Assembly (NCBI GenBank): GCA_022885665.1
Contig: JAGQDJ010000124.1
Location: 180,039-244,038 of the forward strand
Direction of reading: 5' to 3'
Length of the DNA: 64,000 nucleotides
DNA from: Triops longicaudatus
Taxonomy: Eukaryota > Arthropoda > Branchiopoda > Notostraca > Triopsidae
Part shown: positions 23,101 through 38,100 of the stretch, in pieces
Numbering within the stretch: position 1 is the first letter of the stretch
Layout of the letters: each line of letters starts with the position of its first letter
Position numbers and translations under genes: made by a program
Notes under the pieces: model-generated
Seen by the model: only the letters and a program-made list of their open reading frames with translations
Database searches by the model: none
Told to the model about the DNA's origin: nothing

Positions 23101-26100
23101 AAAACAATAGTACCCAAAGTCCTAACAGCTGATAATTTGCACTATGAAAGCAATGCTAGAATCAATGAACTAAACTCCCAAAGGTCCTCGAGTCATTTCG
23201 GTACAAGCTATACAGGAATACAAAAGCAATCCTGGCAGTTCCGCCTCAAGACGGTTAACAGAACTTCATCGAGCACAATTGACAGGGTGTTTTACTATCA
23301 ATGTTGTTTCAAAAATTCACCTCGAAGAATTAGACAAACAACACCTCTAGCTTATAACAAGTCAAACACCTTAAGAAACTTACATAATTTAGATGCTTAG
23401 AATGATTCTTAAAAATCTATTGACACAGGCCATTTCTACTAAAGCTGATATCAATGCAACAATGGAAAAGCCTCCCAGACGGTGAGTAAACTGAGGTTAT
23501 CAAATCTCCATCAACAAGGAAGGTTCCAGTTTCACATATGCCAAATATACACATCAATATTCCCCCATATTCATTTTCTCAGTTCAAATCCCATAGCTAT
23601 TAACAACTAGTCACAGCCTATTGTATTCTGAGATTCAATTTAGCGACGACAAACTAGTCCTACAATGCCAAAGTAGGCAAACAAGCAGGGCGTGAAATCT
23701 AGGCTCGGATTCAATATCAAACCCATAAGCAGAACCAGTGTGTACTGTATATCTAGCCCCCTTTACCCTCCATCCAAAATCCACGAGACTCGCTTAACAA
23801 AGCGTTGGTATTTGCCACCACGCCACTCACGGTATCGCTCTGAACCTCATCATGTCCTCCATCAAATCGCAGTTGTTGACACAATCTTCACCCTCAGCAT
23901 CCCCTTCACTATCCTCCAGCCTTAGTAATTCCAAAATAACTTCATTTTTACACGTTAATTAAACCTTTCGAATTTACGTAATCAGATTTATGCTGTAATG
24001 AAAGATTGAAAGTATCACGGTGTTCTATTCTAGAACGTATTCTAAAAAGTGATACAAAGGGATACAGGCCCGTAAGGGTCGAGTCTTTCAGCACGTGTGT
24101 CACTGTTTCAATTAATAGACTTCACTTCTTCCTACCTTTGGATAACGCAAGTATTATCGCTTTCATCACCTTTTGAATAGAGATTTTAACTGACGTTACC
24201 TCTTTCAGAAAATCAGAACGAGTTCATTCATTCATTCAAGCATATCGCACTTCCAGCCCCCCACCCCCGCAAGTAAAGAGAGCACAAGCGTGTGTTACAC
24301 AAGTAGCGCGTGCCTTTTAGAAATCCCTTACCACCCCCACTTTCCAACTTCTGAGCCCTTTTTAAACTACATGCCTAATACGGAACCTTTTGTGTAACGG
24401 CACAAGTTACACATTTTTCTTGCCCCAGCCGCCAAAATCTAGCTGCCTCTAAGGCTTTCGATAAATGGAGGGGGTTTAGAACTCAATAAGATATGGGCGG
24501 TTTTCATCCTTATTCTTCTTGATGAATTATAAAGGTACTACGCCACTCTTTACGTAACAATCGTAACAATTGCCCAAATCCACCCTCAACTTTGAAAGAA
24601 GGTAAGAGGAAAGCATTTTTCAGTTGAAAAGCTGTTACTCCGCAGGATTGTTGGGAAGGTTTATATCTACAGAAGAGAATCACACCCACCCTCACTCTTT
24701 CGACCGCCGCCCCCCAACAGCGTTCGGTTTATACACGCTCAAGCAGTTCACCTGGTTAACCACTTCATCAACTTCCACCGATTTGGAAGATAACTTTTCA
24801 GAACTGTATTGTATGGTAGACCTTAGGCCGCTATATATGGTCTATTTCTATAGACCTTTGCCCTTTTTCTCCCCGTATCCACCCGCTAACCTCCTCTTGG
24901 GACCTTTGCTAAGACACCTTTTCCGCAGCTGAGAAAACCAACTTTTTACAACATATGCCAATTTAAAACTCACTGAAAACTTCGTTGAATACATCTAAGT
25001 GATGTATATTTCGAAAGTCTCTAGAAATATGAGTTTTCTAGTTTGAAGTAAATTTGTTCTGAAGAATTATATTTTCGTGAAAATGTCCGTGGTTTGTTTG
25101 AAAACGAATGCTATTACTTTAAATATGTTAAGCTTTTGAGACATTAACACATTCAGATAACACTGAATATTAAAAAAAAAGAATCTTAAATGTCCTAGAA
25201 ATAAGGTGCTAAGTTGCCATATGAAAAATAGTCCTCAGAAGCCATGCTCCATGGTTCAAATTTGCGATCATTTACTGCTACAGCACTGTTTAAATTGGAG
25301 AGTCACGTCAACAGAAATTTGACAAATACAGTGAAAATAGACAAAATTAATTAAAGGTAACAGAATCTTCCAAATGGCTCGATCAAGTATTGGCATGATT
25401 CTGAGTCATTACTCTTTCCGTATGAATCACCTTTGCCAACGGAAAAGTAAACGAATATTATCCCGTTGCTCCCTCGTTGCGTTTCCTGAGAAAGCCTTGC
25501 ACAGATCCATCGCCTGCTTAACCTCCATTATTACCCAATAGGCTCCAAAGGCTTTGCATCGCTTGGTCCAGAATATCACGTTTCCCTTTCGTTTACCAGG
25601 GCGGTATTGTTATATACTTTTCTATGGTGCAACAGTCCAAAAGTCCACCCCCGTTAACAAGGATCCACTGTAGTAGGAAGGAAGAAGCCTTGTCCATTTG
25701 AAAAGGGTCAAGGGTCAGCTGTTAGCAGTTGACCTTTCCAATAAGGGGAATTGTTCTATAGAATGTTCCGAGCCACGTGTCGTCACAGCAGGACTAGGAA
25801 CATAACACAAGTGTACAGTGCCTACGTCCAGTTCCCTATAACTAACCCCCCACCCCCTGCCACCCCCTAGAGTCTCTCAGTGTGTAAGAACCCTTTTTAA
25901 AGTATATATTTCCTTTCGAAGATGGAAATAAAAGCGATCCAATGCTTCCATCCACACTGTGTTCCAACCACCCCTGTCCCCAACGCTCTTCGAGTAACAA
26001 ACCTAATAATTTATGCTTCACGTAATGTACTCAACTATGACAAAATCACCAGACTAATGAGATAACCTTCCATACTTCCGCTTCCTTCCGTACAATTAAA

Positions 26101-29100
26101 TGTCTATCTTTCAAAGGCGAACGGAAATGCGAATCTTCCCAACCCATCTTTTTAACCTCCAAAGTCTTCCACCATATTTAAAAAAAAAACAGCCAAAAAG
26201 AAGTTGTGTGAAGGGAAGTCCATATTCTAATTAAGCTTAAAGAAGAGGTTGAAGAGTGGGAGGTTAAGGGGAGTTAAACGGCTTCTTGGCTCACTAACCA
26301 AAGGTCACTCGGTGCTTAATTGCTTAGCGCAAGAACTGAACGTTCGGAAACAGGGCGGATCGCCGACATTTTCGCATTCAAGGTAGGGTAAGAGGTGGGT
26401 TTCCTCAACATCCTTTTTCCTGTCCTTCAAATTTGGGGACTGTGTGGTTGGTGGTGGTGGACTCGCCAAACTCCGTTCTGTAATGCTCAATTGGGCAAAG
26501 GCGATGATCAGTCATTTAGTACAGTCACCGGAACTTGAAAAAAAAAAGGTCCAACAGACTAAGCGCAACCGAAAAGACACCGCTCGAACCACTTGGGCCC
26601 TAGAAAAAAGTGTACAGCATACCTTTTCGTTGCCGTTTTATACAAAGTGGGCAGTCGTCCGCCCTTCTGCCGCACTGTCTCTCAGATATCGCTCTTGCAC
26701 TTCCGATGACCCGCTCTCTCATTATCCAAATTTTTAGTTACAAAAGGAAGTCATATAATGTCCACCACTGAACTCTATACATGCAACCTCCTATCTTATT
26801 AGCCCCCTACCATTGTGCACCCCCTCACTGCCTGTGACGTCTTCAACTTTGCGCTAGAGTGCAAATACCTTACTTTGAAACAAAGGGAAGCATAGCTCAT
26901 TACAGCTAATCGGCGACCGATAATAAAAACTGTGCTTTCTGGAGAGTTAATGTGCGCTATCCCCATTGTGAGTGAACATTGAACCGAACATTTTTTCGCG
27001 ACTGAAGTGACCATTTCACCCCTCGTGGGGAAAATTAAGCAGGTGGGTCATTTGACGGTAAACGGACCACTTTTTCCTATTTTTTAGAAATGCTGAAAAG
27101 TTTTCATTGACCGCTAAGAAGCAGAAAAATTGGAAAAAAAAATAGTTTTCGGAATCGTTCTGAAACCTGGTCCCTTGACTTCGTCTTACTGGCTTGTTTG
27201 CAGCTAGGCCCTCCTGATCCTAATGAGTTCGCTAATTAATGCGTGGCCATGGCTCCCGGATGTTCTTCGGCTAATATGACTCAAATTTTATGTTATCAAG
27301 TTTCCCCGACTCACTGACAAGAAATCAATCAATATATGGCTCACGCACTAATGGTTTTTCGAAAATTGAACTTTTCCCATGCTTACACACGTTTTTGGGG
27401 CCTGAAATTGGAGTGTGTTGTCGCTACGGTGCTTTGGGTAACGGCCCATGTTTGTTCCCACTTGCAAAACAAGACGAGCAAGTTTATTTTTATAGTTTAT
27501 TCTACCAGCTATCTTTCGTTCCTTTTTTCCTTTTTCCTGAAAAAGAGAGATGATTGAACAAAATGAGTCTTAACTCACCACCTTGACGGTTTTTTGGGAC
27601 AACTCTTTCTTAAAAAGCGCGGTGTCTTTTTTTGCATAATGTGTCGAGATTTATGCTCCCCTGACACGCATTTGCGACTTTCCAACATGACGCTAGTTGA
27701 CAGATTTCATAGCCGTTCCTCCCACGGTGTTTGGCGCTCCCCACGTTCTTTCGTGTTCAAGTACGCACAGTCTTAACTCATGGAAAACATCCCCACAGAA
27801 CAACAACGAGATGACAAGCGTCTCGCTCGTGCGCCTGACGCTCGGCAACATGGCCGGGAAAACAGTACTTCATCCGGGTTGTCGAAACCAACCCAGGTGT
27901 CCTTAACGCTATGCTTTTTAATGTCAGTGTTACAAACCGCCCCATTCGAAATTATTGCAACATTAAGTATACTCAAATAAGAACTCTAAAGCAACGAAAA
28001 ATAAGCAAACTTTTAATTACCGGAGGGCCAAACACAGTGAAATGGTCACAGTAATACACAGGGAAGAAGATGGAAATCCTTACTTTGCTATCAGTATTTT
28101 GCGTACTTAGCTGACTATAGTTAGGTTAATGTAGAAAGGCACTTCTTAATGTCTTAATAAGAAAATTTTATTATATCTTGTCAAGAACGAAGAAATCATT
28201 TAATAGGGTCTGAGCAGGTGAGAGCGAGAAATGGACAAAGAGCTTTCCATGACCACCTCCCCTTATTGTTCAGTTCTCCTTTGACCTGTGACCCAACCGC
28301 CCCACACGGCGCGTGCTACTGCCTCATGCGATGAAGTTTAAACACCCCTTCAAACTTCACCCTCCTTTTTCCTTCAACTCCCTTTCGAGTACGTCCTAGC
28401 TCACACCCCGGTTAGTGAGTACATAGTATACACCTGACCTAAAAGATCTCAATTTCTTTCACTCACAACCCCCTTTAAGACAATTCGTCTTTTTCCTGTT
28501 CAATACGGTTAATTTTACTTTTACATGCGTCTAACGGTACTTACTTACATGAATAGTTTAAAAATTGTTTAATGCTTTCTGTAAGTGTTCTCAATGACGG
28601 GCAAATAATCTGGATGAGCTGCGAAATATTTTTCAAAAGAAAATTGTTCATTCGTTGAAAGAAAGATCTTGAAAATCACCGTCCGTTACTGCAAAATGAT
28701 GGTTCAAAATCTTTCCATGAAGAAAACTCCCTTCATACAAAGGCTTAAACCTTAATCCTTCTTAGTCTTTGATATCTTTCAATTGTATCACCTTTTTTAT
28801 GTGTCTATTACCTTGTTGTGGTGCCTGATCACTAACTAAACCTAAACAGACCAATAGGTTTATACAAGCTTAGGGGTGGCTATTAACTATTGATCGTAAA
28901 TAGCAGTGCAGTGGCCCAAGATAGCAAAACCGTCGCCTTCTCTTTTCTTTCTAATTTCCTTCCATCGGCTACTCTTTCTTCAGTGCGTGTGTACAGTACT
29001 GTGCCACTCGTTGGCTCTCTTTTCCCTCGTTAGGATTTATATTTGTGTATACGTACGAGGCATATAAGTCTTGGCCTTTTCCTTGGTGCTTAACGGTTAT

Positions 29101-32100
29101 GGGTTTACTCGTTCCTTTTCCTGGCCGTTTTGCTGGACGCTTAATTGCCCTTCTCTCGCCTTACTTTACTTTCTTGCTCTCCAATATATATCCATCTTAC
29201 TCCCTCCACTCCCACCCCTCTCCTCTCAAAATGACCCTCCCTTTTCCCACCCTTCTTGAGTTTCTTTTATAGTCTCTCGTTGGAATCTTCCTTTTGCTAA
29301 CTTAACAATAGCAAACATACGGCTCCTACACAAGATAACCACACCACCCCCTCACCCCCACCCATCTCACGTTTTCATGCTTTATAGCGCCTGATTCCGT
29401 TCCAGGATCCAAACTGTCAACATAAAACTTGTTACTAATGCGCTTGTTTTGCTTACTGAGCAACAATCCCTTTGGCCTCCCCCCCCCCCCAGCATCATTC
29501 TTGAGTGGACATTGTACAATCAAACCCAGTTTGTGCTCCTTCTAGACTATGAAAAGTTCATATAATCTCCCAACCAACTTTTGATTGGAGTTTAAGGAGA
29601 ATAAAAACGGGTCTAATCGAGTCAGTTTAAGGACTCAAAAATGTTCCTTCCCCCCTTTTTCAAGGACTAAAGTAGGTGTGGGGGAGACGGGGGTTTAGAA
29701 AAAATGCTTCGTTTTATGATCCGCGATACTTTGGGACAATGGAACCAGTTTTAAAGGCGATGCTAATCTCATGTTCCCCGTCACATGCATTATGAATTGC
29801 TAACGGGAAAGGGGGGGGGGGCAAAACCTTGTTCATCCTGGACAGTCCCCTGAAACGATGTTTCGACAACTTTTTACTTGGGAGTCGCTGCGCAACTGAC
29901 GACACGACGGTCCATTAATATTGACTCGTGTCATGTCAATTAAAATGGTCTTAAATACGTTTCAATGGAAAGTTTGTGACACTTATTTGTATGTGAGTTA
30001 GGATTCTACTTTTGCTTTAAAAAACAAGTTCTGGAAAATGACTACTAGTTAGGACACAGACCGAAAAGAAAAAGAATTGCGTTTCACCCTTTTCCACCTG
30101 ACTATTACATTCTTTCTTTTCCTGGAAAAATTTCCCTACGTGGAATTGAGAGACACCCTAATTAAGCTTATAATAGAGCTTGTAATTTTTATTACCACCA
30201 AATGACGTTTCCCCATATCATCCCACGCAAACATAAACACACATATACTGGAGTGTACAGCAGACACATGTATACATAAAACAACAGGAAGCCATATAAG
30301 CTCATTAGAAAAACCTTTGGCCTTATGGGGGCTTTCAAGGTGGGGGGAAGGGAGGAAAGGTGGGAGTAAAAGTTTTTGTGTTTTTATAGAGCCTATATAC
30401 TTAAATTAGTCACCTGCCATAAAACTTGCCCATCTATCATGCCTAATAGAAAAGCGAGCTTTATTTTACATATAGGCTCGTGACTAAAACAATCGCGTGC
30501 GACGCTTTCTTTTGTTTTACCCAGCCACAGGCCTTTTTTTTCATGCTTAGGTAGGGTGGTTTGTTAGTTTTAATTTTTATAGCATGCTCAATCATTTCCC
30601 TGTACTGTTTCTCTTCTCTTTTTCCTCCGAAAACCTCAACTATCATTAGCATTAATTGGGATGTGAATCTCATAGCCGCATAAGTACCAAACTTCCGGTT
30701 AATAAGGATCTCCACGTAAAACCACATTCGTCATGAAAAAAGTCGTTCCCCTTCCCTTGATTCGAACTGAATCATTTAATTGCCTAGTTCTTTTAGAAAG
30801 GGAGTTTCACAGTCGATTGTGTTATAGGATAACACTATGTAATACGTTGAGAACGATAAATAGACAATGACGGGAATAAAGACTGCAGCAAGCAATGCTC
30901 AAGCAGAACAAACATAAAAATGTACATTTCAAAGCAACTGTAGCAAAGTAGCCGCAAATGAAGAAATCAATGGCAAAACTAAAAATAAAGCAAATATAAC
31001 GAAAACAGTAAAGAAAAAATAAATAGAAATGTAATGCACTTTTCGACAGAACAAAATACTGTTGTTTGTCACAATCAATAACTTCTCCAGGGGGAGCCGT
31101 TACGCTAATATTGGAAATTAAACTTAATTTCTCTTTACGTTTCTAGTAATATATTCAAACATTAAACAACACGTTAGTTCTAATAATTACAGTTGTCCTG
31201 AATTACTACAATAGGTTACTCGGAGGTAAGAACGAATCTGGAAGGTTTCAAGATGGCTGACGACAATTCTGTGAAATGCTTCGAGAGCTAGTTGCAAAGC
31301 CCCCCGTACATAAAGTAAAGCAAAGAAAGGAAAGAGAGATATACAGAGTTAAAGCATAAAAACGACAAAAGAAAGTGGCTAGAATTTTCGGGCAAGAAAA
31401 CGCTTCTTAGCACGAGAGGAAATTGGTGGTCATAAATTTCGGCTGTCGTGAGTACCCTCAAAAGCTTGACCCCCAATGCTCTGGCCCACCGCCCCCAAAA
31501 CTACAAATAAAAAAGAAGCTCGAGGAAGTCCTTCTTCCTTTTTGCAGCCTCCTCTTACAGGTAAAATTGGTTAGAATTGTTAGGTGCGATATGCATGCTT
31601 TCTGCTTGAAAGATATTTTTCTGGTGCGTAGAAGGGACGCCATACCCCAGGACTTTTTGCGTTGAGGTTACAAACAATTGCGCGCTAAAACTATTGTTGT
31701 CATTGGGATGGCAAAAGTTTAACGAAGAAGAAAAAGTAGGTAAAATATTCTGAAAGTAAGGCAGTTAGCCATACCAGGTGTGGGGCGGGAGTTTTTGAGT
31801 AAATTCAAAAGCCTTCTTCTGGTACATATTGTCAACTTAGTCCGCTGCATCTACATTCCTAACTTCTTCTCGTCCCCTCTACTTTGTTTGCTATTGTAGA
31901 CAATTTGGCAATAAGAGCGTAAACTTTAACCGTTATTCGTCCTAAGAGCCACAATCACCTGTGCACGCAAATAAAAATAATAAAAAAACGAAATGATTGG
32001 CTTGTATTTGGTGTGCCACATGCAATTTTACGTTATTTTTTCTATTTTTTGACAATTAATCTTTACGGGGAACTTATTACTCATTATGGAGAACTTATAA

Positions 32101-35100
32101 ATGGAATTCGTTTGAATTAAAGTTATTTCAAATCATAGAATCCTCCTCGAAGCTAGGTTTTCACACAAGCCAATTTTAAGTTAACCAGAAATTCTCCGGA
32201 TCTTGACAGAAAAATAGAAGTTTTGAAAAGAGAACGTTGAATCGTGATGTAGCTTATGCACAGCTCTATGTGAATATGAGGCTAGTAAGGGTTATAGGAA
32301 GAGTCGGCTGAGGGCTATTGAAAGATGGAAGCTCGTTTTTTTGTACGGAGCTTGTCGTTGGTTGATATCAACGGACGTGAATTGCTAGCTGTTGGTTGTC
32401 TGCGTTGTTATAGTGTTGGCAAAGGTGGAGCTTCTCTCACCTGGTGCGGGTAAAAAGCTTACGGAATCCTGATAAACCCTTCCTCCTTGATCGGGTACTG
32501 CACCAATGCACGACCAAACCGGATTTGTAGACCTCCATTTACGAATAAAATCTCGAGGCCCTTGTTTTATGACCCGGGAATGTTTCATGAGCATGATCAG
32601 GAATATAAATCGTTACAATAAAATCTTTTGTTTCATCTCTGGAGCCTTGCTGGGAGGATTGATAGCGCAAAAAGTTACCTTTGGCGGGATATTTTTTAGC
32701 ATCTTTCCTTTTTTATCTGTAAGAATCCTGAGAAACTTAAGAAGTGAAAAAAGATACGAAAAGTCTTAGATAGAGTGTTGAGACAGTTAAAATTGCTGGT
32801 CGGTGTCATTTTTCATTGAATAATGGGAGTTCAAATCCTGTCAACTATGCAGAGCTTACAGTATAGAGGGAAGGATTGAAAGCGCAGTCGTTTACAGGTA
32901 AACGAATTTCGAGTTTTGACAGCTGTTTCACCTTTTTCAAAACGCTCCCCAACAAATTCGCATCCCTTCATGGGGAAGACACCATGGGGTTGCGAGTAGT
33001 CAACCCGCTGAGCAAAACCATGTCCTCGCACCGAATTTGAGTTTCACCCTGCGTAGTGAGATACAAGACTGCACACTCACGCTATTAAGTTATCTAGCCC
33101 ACCGTTTCGGAAGCATATTGCGGCTTGTAACGATTGGTTGAGGGATTTTTTTTTATATTTTCCAAAAGTACTGAAGAACATAAAATCGTCCGTTGTTGCA
33201 AGACTGACGCAATCCTCTTTTGTCATTGCGTGTCCTAGATAATGACTTTGAAGTTTTTCAGAATTATCTGTCAGGCGGTACAACTTATTCACTGTTTGGT
33301 AGCAAAAAGCGAATCGAATCTTTAAAGGGTTATGAGTGTAAAATAGCGCTCACGTTCGTAGGATATGTTATACGACAGCCGGCGTGAAATCAATTTTGCG
33401 TAAAGATAAACCTGTTTTGCTCGTAACAAAACATGCAAACGCTTAAGGGATGCTTTCTTTGGGTAACGACTGGCCTATCAATGTAGGATATTTTTCAAAA
33501 TAAGCAAGCTCTGTTGGACCCACTTGGGTAACACAAACGGAAGATCTAACTGGCAAGGATTCAATTAATGGCTTGCAGAAAAACGACTACCAAGTCTCCA
33601 TCTTCTTTGTCTTTTATCTCCGCTCTCTTTGCAACATTTTATACTAAGCTCAGAATAAGTGTTTCAAATTTTCTCACGATATTTTTTTTTACATTGAGTG
33701 GCGCTTGATTTGGCACCATTTCGAATATCTTCGAGTGAACTGCTTCCACAGTGGACTTTCCCATTCAGGAAGGAGCAAACTCGTGTTAACGGTGAATACT
33801 GTGTCCAGCATAACTGCCGCTATTTGTTAAGTTAAGCTGCAAAGTCTGCTACAATGTCCTTCTTTACAGCTAAAAGGCATAACATCCTCAAGTATCATTG
33901 AGAATGAGACGAGGTTCTTTAAAGCATTTCGGACGTTTACTACCATAAAAGCCTGACAAATTCAATGCCAAGCTGGAGAAATTAGTCTTCCTCCGAGTCG
34001 TTAAGAACGGCTAGCAGCCATTGGACAATACTTGCATCAAGGGGCGTCTGTCAAGGTTCGCGAACATTCTTGAGCGGTTTAGACCTCTTCTATGGCATGT
34101 TTTGCAAGCAGTAAAAGCGAAAATATTTCTTCGGATCACCCAAACCTCTGATCATATTTTCTCGCAAGGGTTTCCGGCTCGATTGCTTTAATGCTAATCT
34201 CTCTCTTCTGGTGGAAGGTAATCTAGCGTAGTTTGTGACACCCAAAACCGCACTGCGATTTTCGTTAGGTTTCCAACTTTCTCTCCACGCCCATTCGGTT
34301 GACACGACACCTCAAATCCTCTTCCCTTCTATCTCGCCGACAAATTTCAAAGCCTCGGAAGTAATACACCCCTTAGTAACGCTATTTATACCATGTACAA
34401 GTTTACTGAAAGCCACCATGCACCTCAAACGTTAAGCATACAAACCAGCCCTCAGTAATATATCTCTTGATCCTGGATTTTTATTGAGACCCAAAACCTA
34501 ATATGGAGACTCTCAGGTATGCAATAACCTAGAAGTTTTCATCTCACACACACAGCAGAAACAACCAGAGAAACATACCAAATTATATAGCGCGTACGGT
34601 CCAATTTCCAGCACCAATAAAACGACATACCCCAGAGATCTCTCCCCTCACCTACCCATTTCTTTCCCCAAAGACAAGCGATTGTGCCTCATGATACTTG
34701 TCCTACTAACACCCAATATCTTCCGATGTAATCTCAGCTCTCATATCCGAACCGCGCGTGACGCTTGTAAATCCTGTCATTGTAACGCAAAAACTTACGT
34801 TACAATCCCTACACAATTATTGGCAGGTGAAGACATTTTTCAAGTACTAATCAGAAAAGTCGATAAAAACAATTAAGAAATATCCAACTTGAATCATTCA
34901 CTACTCATTCTATAAAAAGAGAATAAAGTTTTAATTAGCATCGGAATAAAGTGTCTAGTACTATATAGTGCAAGGTCCTCTCGAGAACAAAAATCAAGAA
35001 AAATGCGACGAAAGGTTTCGCGCTAATTTAATACCGCTCACTTGGGGAAGAGTAACCCCCAGACGGATGGTGATACTCCCTGTCAGCACCCTTCGTTCAA

Positions 35101-38100
35101 CCTAACGCAATTAAGATAGAACCCCACCTCTTCCATGTATAGGTACTGTAGTAGTACACTGAACCCCCCTTATGAAGAACGAGACTTGACCCGTCAGCAC
35201 TGCTATCCACATCCAAGCTTTCAATATCGTACGGCTTACCTTATGGTGGATTGTCCTTTTTTCTCATATGCGTTCTGCACACATGGGTCATTCGTTATTC
35301 CACTGTCTCATTCGGTGATCTTGTATTCGGACGTTGCTTTTCCACACCCCTTTTAACCCTTTCTCATAACCTTTTATTACTTTACCCCATTCGGGTCGAC
35401 ACTATGCCCCTGAAGCGGTACAAGATACCGAATCTTTTCATACGGAAGCCGCCAGTAACTCGATATAGCACTGGATTTGCCAACTGACCATCCGTTAATC
35501 AAAAGCCTCAGAGGGGTGAAGCCAAATTTGCTCCACATTTGTTGCAAAAATCCCTCAGTGGTTATCCTGTTCATCTGCCCACACACCAGGTTACCTTCGG
35601 GTTCGGGTCTTCTTGCTCTAACCCTGACTGGAACCCAATTATGACAAAGACCAGAGACAGGTCAGTTAACCCTCCCAGCCACCTCGTAATTTGTCCCCTG
35701 CTCAGGAAAATCTGAAAACAGGCTGGGTAGCCCTTTTGTTTATTTGCCTAATGCAGGAGGCAGGCTTCCATTTTTAATTACGTCGGAGCTTGGAGTGCTG
35801 CGCGAGGCTGCTTGAGAAGACCTATATTGGAACTCCTCATCCCATCGAACTCGACTCCACTCCCCACTCTCCAGCTTGTATTTTTCTTTCGCTTTCTGCT
35901 TCTCTATATCTCTCTGCGGTCGTATGTTCCATCGCATTTGTTTACGCGTTTCCAGTGTTATTTTAGTTCGCAACACTGGCTATGTTTGTCCGGTCAGGCC
36001 TTTCCAGTTATTTGACGGACTCTCCAATTAATAACTTGGGACTCGTCACCCAGTCGCTTTTTATCTAAGACAGCAGCTGGCAGTTACAATGGCTAAGTAC
36101 ATATTAGGACTGTCTGAAACAATACATTCCTTTTGTGATGCCACAGTATTGAGAGAACCGTAAATTGGTCTACACGTTTCTTAATTCCTTTGGAATTGCG
36201 ACCTCGAAATTCTTTCCTCTGGTCTATCGGCAGGTCTGCAGAAACAGCTGTGCAGTTTCGTACTCTTTGTATGATACAATTGACGGGTACTTGTTTTCCA
36301 GTCACGAAGAATGAAAAAGAGTGTTATTATGATAAAAGGTTAGATTTGCAAATGTCAAGCAGCGTTTTCGCAGCTTGTTCCTAGTCTTTCAGGGAAATTT
36401 AATTTCAGGGTGAAACGAATCACTGGACCATTAAAAACTAGTACCAAACCCTGTTACTTCAGCTGTTATCTTAATTAGCTAAGCCACAATTTTGTCTTTG
36501 TTACATGCGAAATTCTTTTCGAATACCAGCTTCCATTCAAAGGACCCAAATTTACTTCACTAAAAGAAGTATTAAGTTTGCACAACTAGAGCGTGTGTAT
36601 TTCGCAAATCAAACTCTCTTCCAATGAATTGTAAATTGAAATAAACTTCGTTTATATGCTATCATACTGCACTGAAAAAGATCCTGAACGAGGGTCCTAT
36701 TTTCGGATAAACATTGAAATCGTGGAACAAAAGCTCGCTCAAGTAAAACTTTTATTTTCGGGACGTTTCAAGCCTTTGAAAGGTTTCATATTTATTGTTG
36801 GCACTGTGTGGGGCGATATGGGCTTTGAAAAGAAACAGAAGACGGTAGTCAGGAAAGATCACAGGAATCCCTTATTATCAAGAGACTCTCCAGCAGCTGA
36901 TCACACCGCCTGATACCCCAAAATGTGATACACATATACGCCAGTCCTTAGCACAAAAGCAAAGCATCAGGGCGACACTCATGTTAAATCCTTCCTTCTC
37001 GCCTCTCTTGCTCCCCTGCTAAACAGCAAGGGCACGGGGGTACTGCACATTACTATCCAGAAGCAGACTGTCCTCCTAGCCACCCAGATGGTTCCCTTGA
37101 GGAATCCACCCTACACAGAGTCGGAATGATGGAAATGACCAAATGTCCTTCCAACTGCCCCCTCAACAAAATTGATCTTGTCGATGCGCCGCTGGACAAG
37201 ACAGACAGTAACATTTCCTCAATTTGCTTCTATACTTCCAGATACAGCCCCCATCCCTTTATATGTAACCTTCCCAAGCTGAATCCTTTATTGCACTCCT
37301 TCACCCACCCAGTCCTAAGGGAAACACCAGCAGTCTACGAAATCATCATCAAATCATTTGACTAGTTACCCAAAAAAACTGTTGCATATAATCCTATGAC
37401 CACAGGGCCTACGTATTGCAAGAGGAAGCGCGTACACGAAACCTTGAGATCCTGGGCTGAAATGAACACTGTTCACCCGGCCGCTTAAATCACTGCTCGT
37501 TCGGTCGATTTTGAATGGTCTTCTGTTTCTAAAACAGCAAAACAAAATAAATTACAGCAATGGTTATACGACTAAAAAAAATCCGATTTATATACTTACA
37601 CCACTAAATGTTGACGCTTGATTCAAAATATGTGGAAACTTTAAGCTTTCATTGTTTTATTCTTGAAAAAGTACATTTTGTGTAGGTTTATTGGGATAGA
37701 TAAGTTCGTAGGACTTTTTCGTCGCCCTGTACCATAAACTCAAGCCACACAGTGCACAGCCGCTTTTCGTAGTGTACCAGCACATGTAATAGTCATTACT
37801 CCCCTCGAGGGAAGGTCTCGTTTTCTTCCCCGGAAAATACGACAGTAGCTTAACACTTCATTTGACTGATAACACAGCTGTCTTCTTAATCTTGGAAACA
37901 TATTTCAAGCAGAGAAGCTTATTTGAGTGATTTCCTTCAGGGTCTTGTTATTAATGAATTAAGCAAACTCGTCAAATTTGCTGCTTCATGACAGGTTCCA
38001 CATTTCTAGAACATCTGAGTTGCCACTCACCCTCCTGCCCCTTTTTCCTAAAGGCCTGTGTTTAAGGTCATTAGGTTAAATTCACAATTATCATCATGTT

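Noticed and set aside
22969..23400. 143-codon open frame inside spalt intron 1
   Set aside because: No domain, and no start context or flanking signals.
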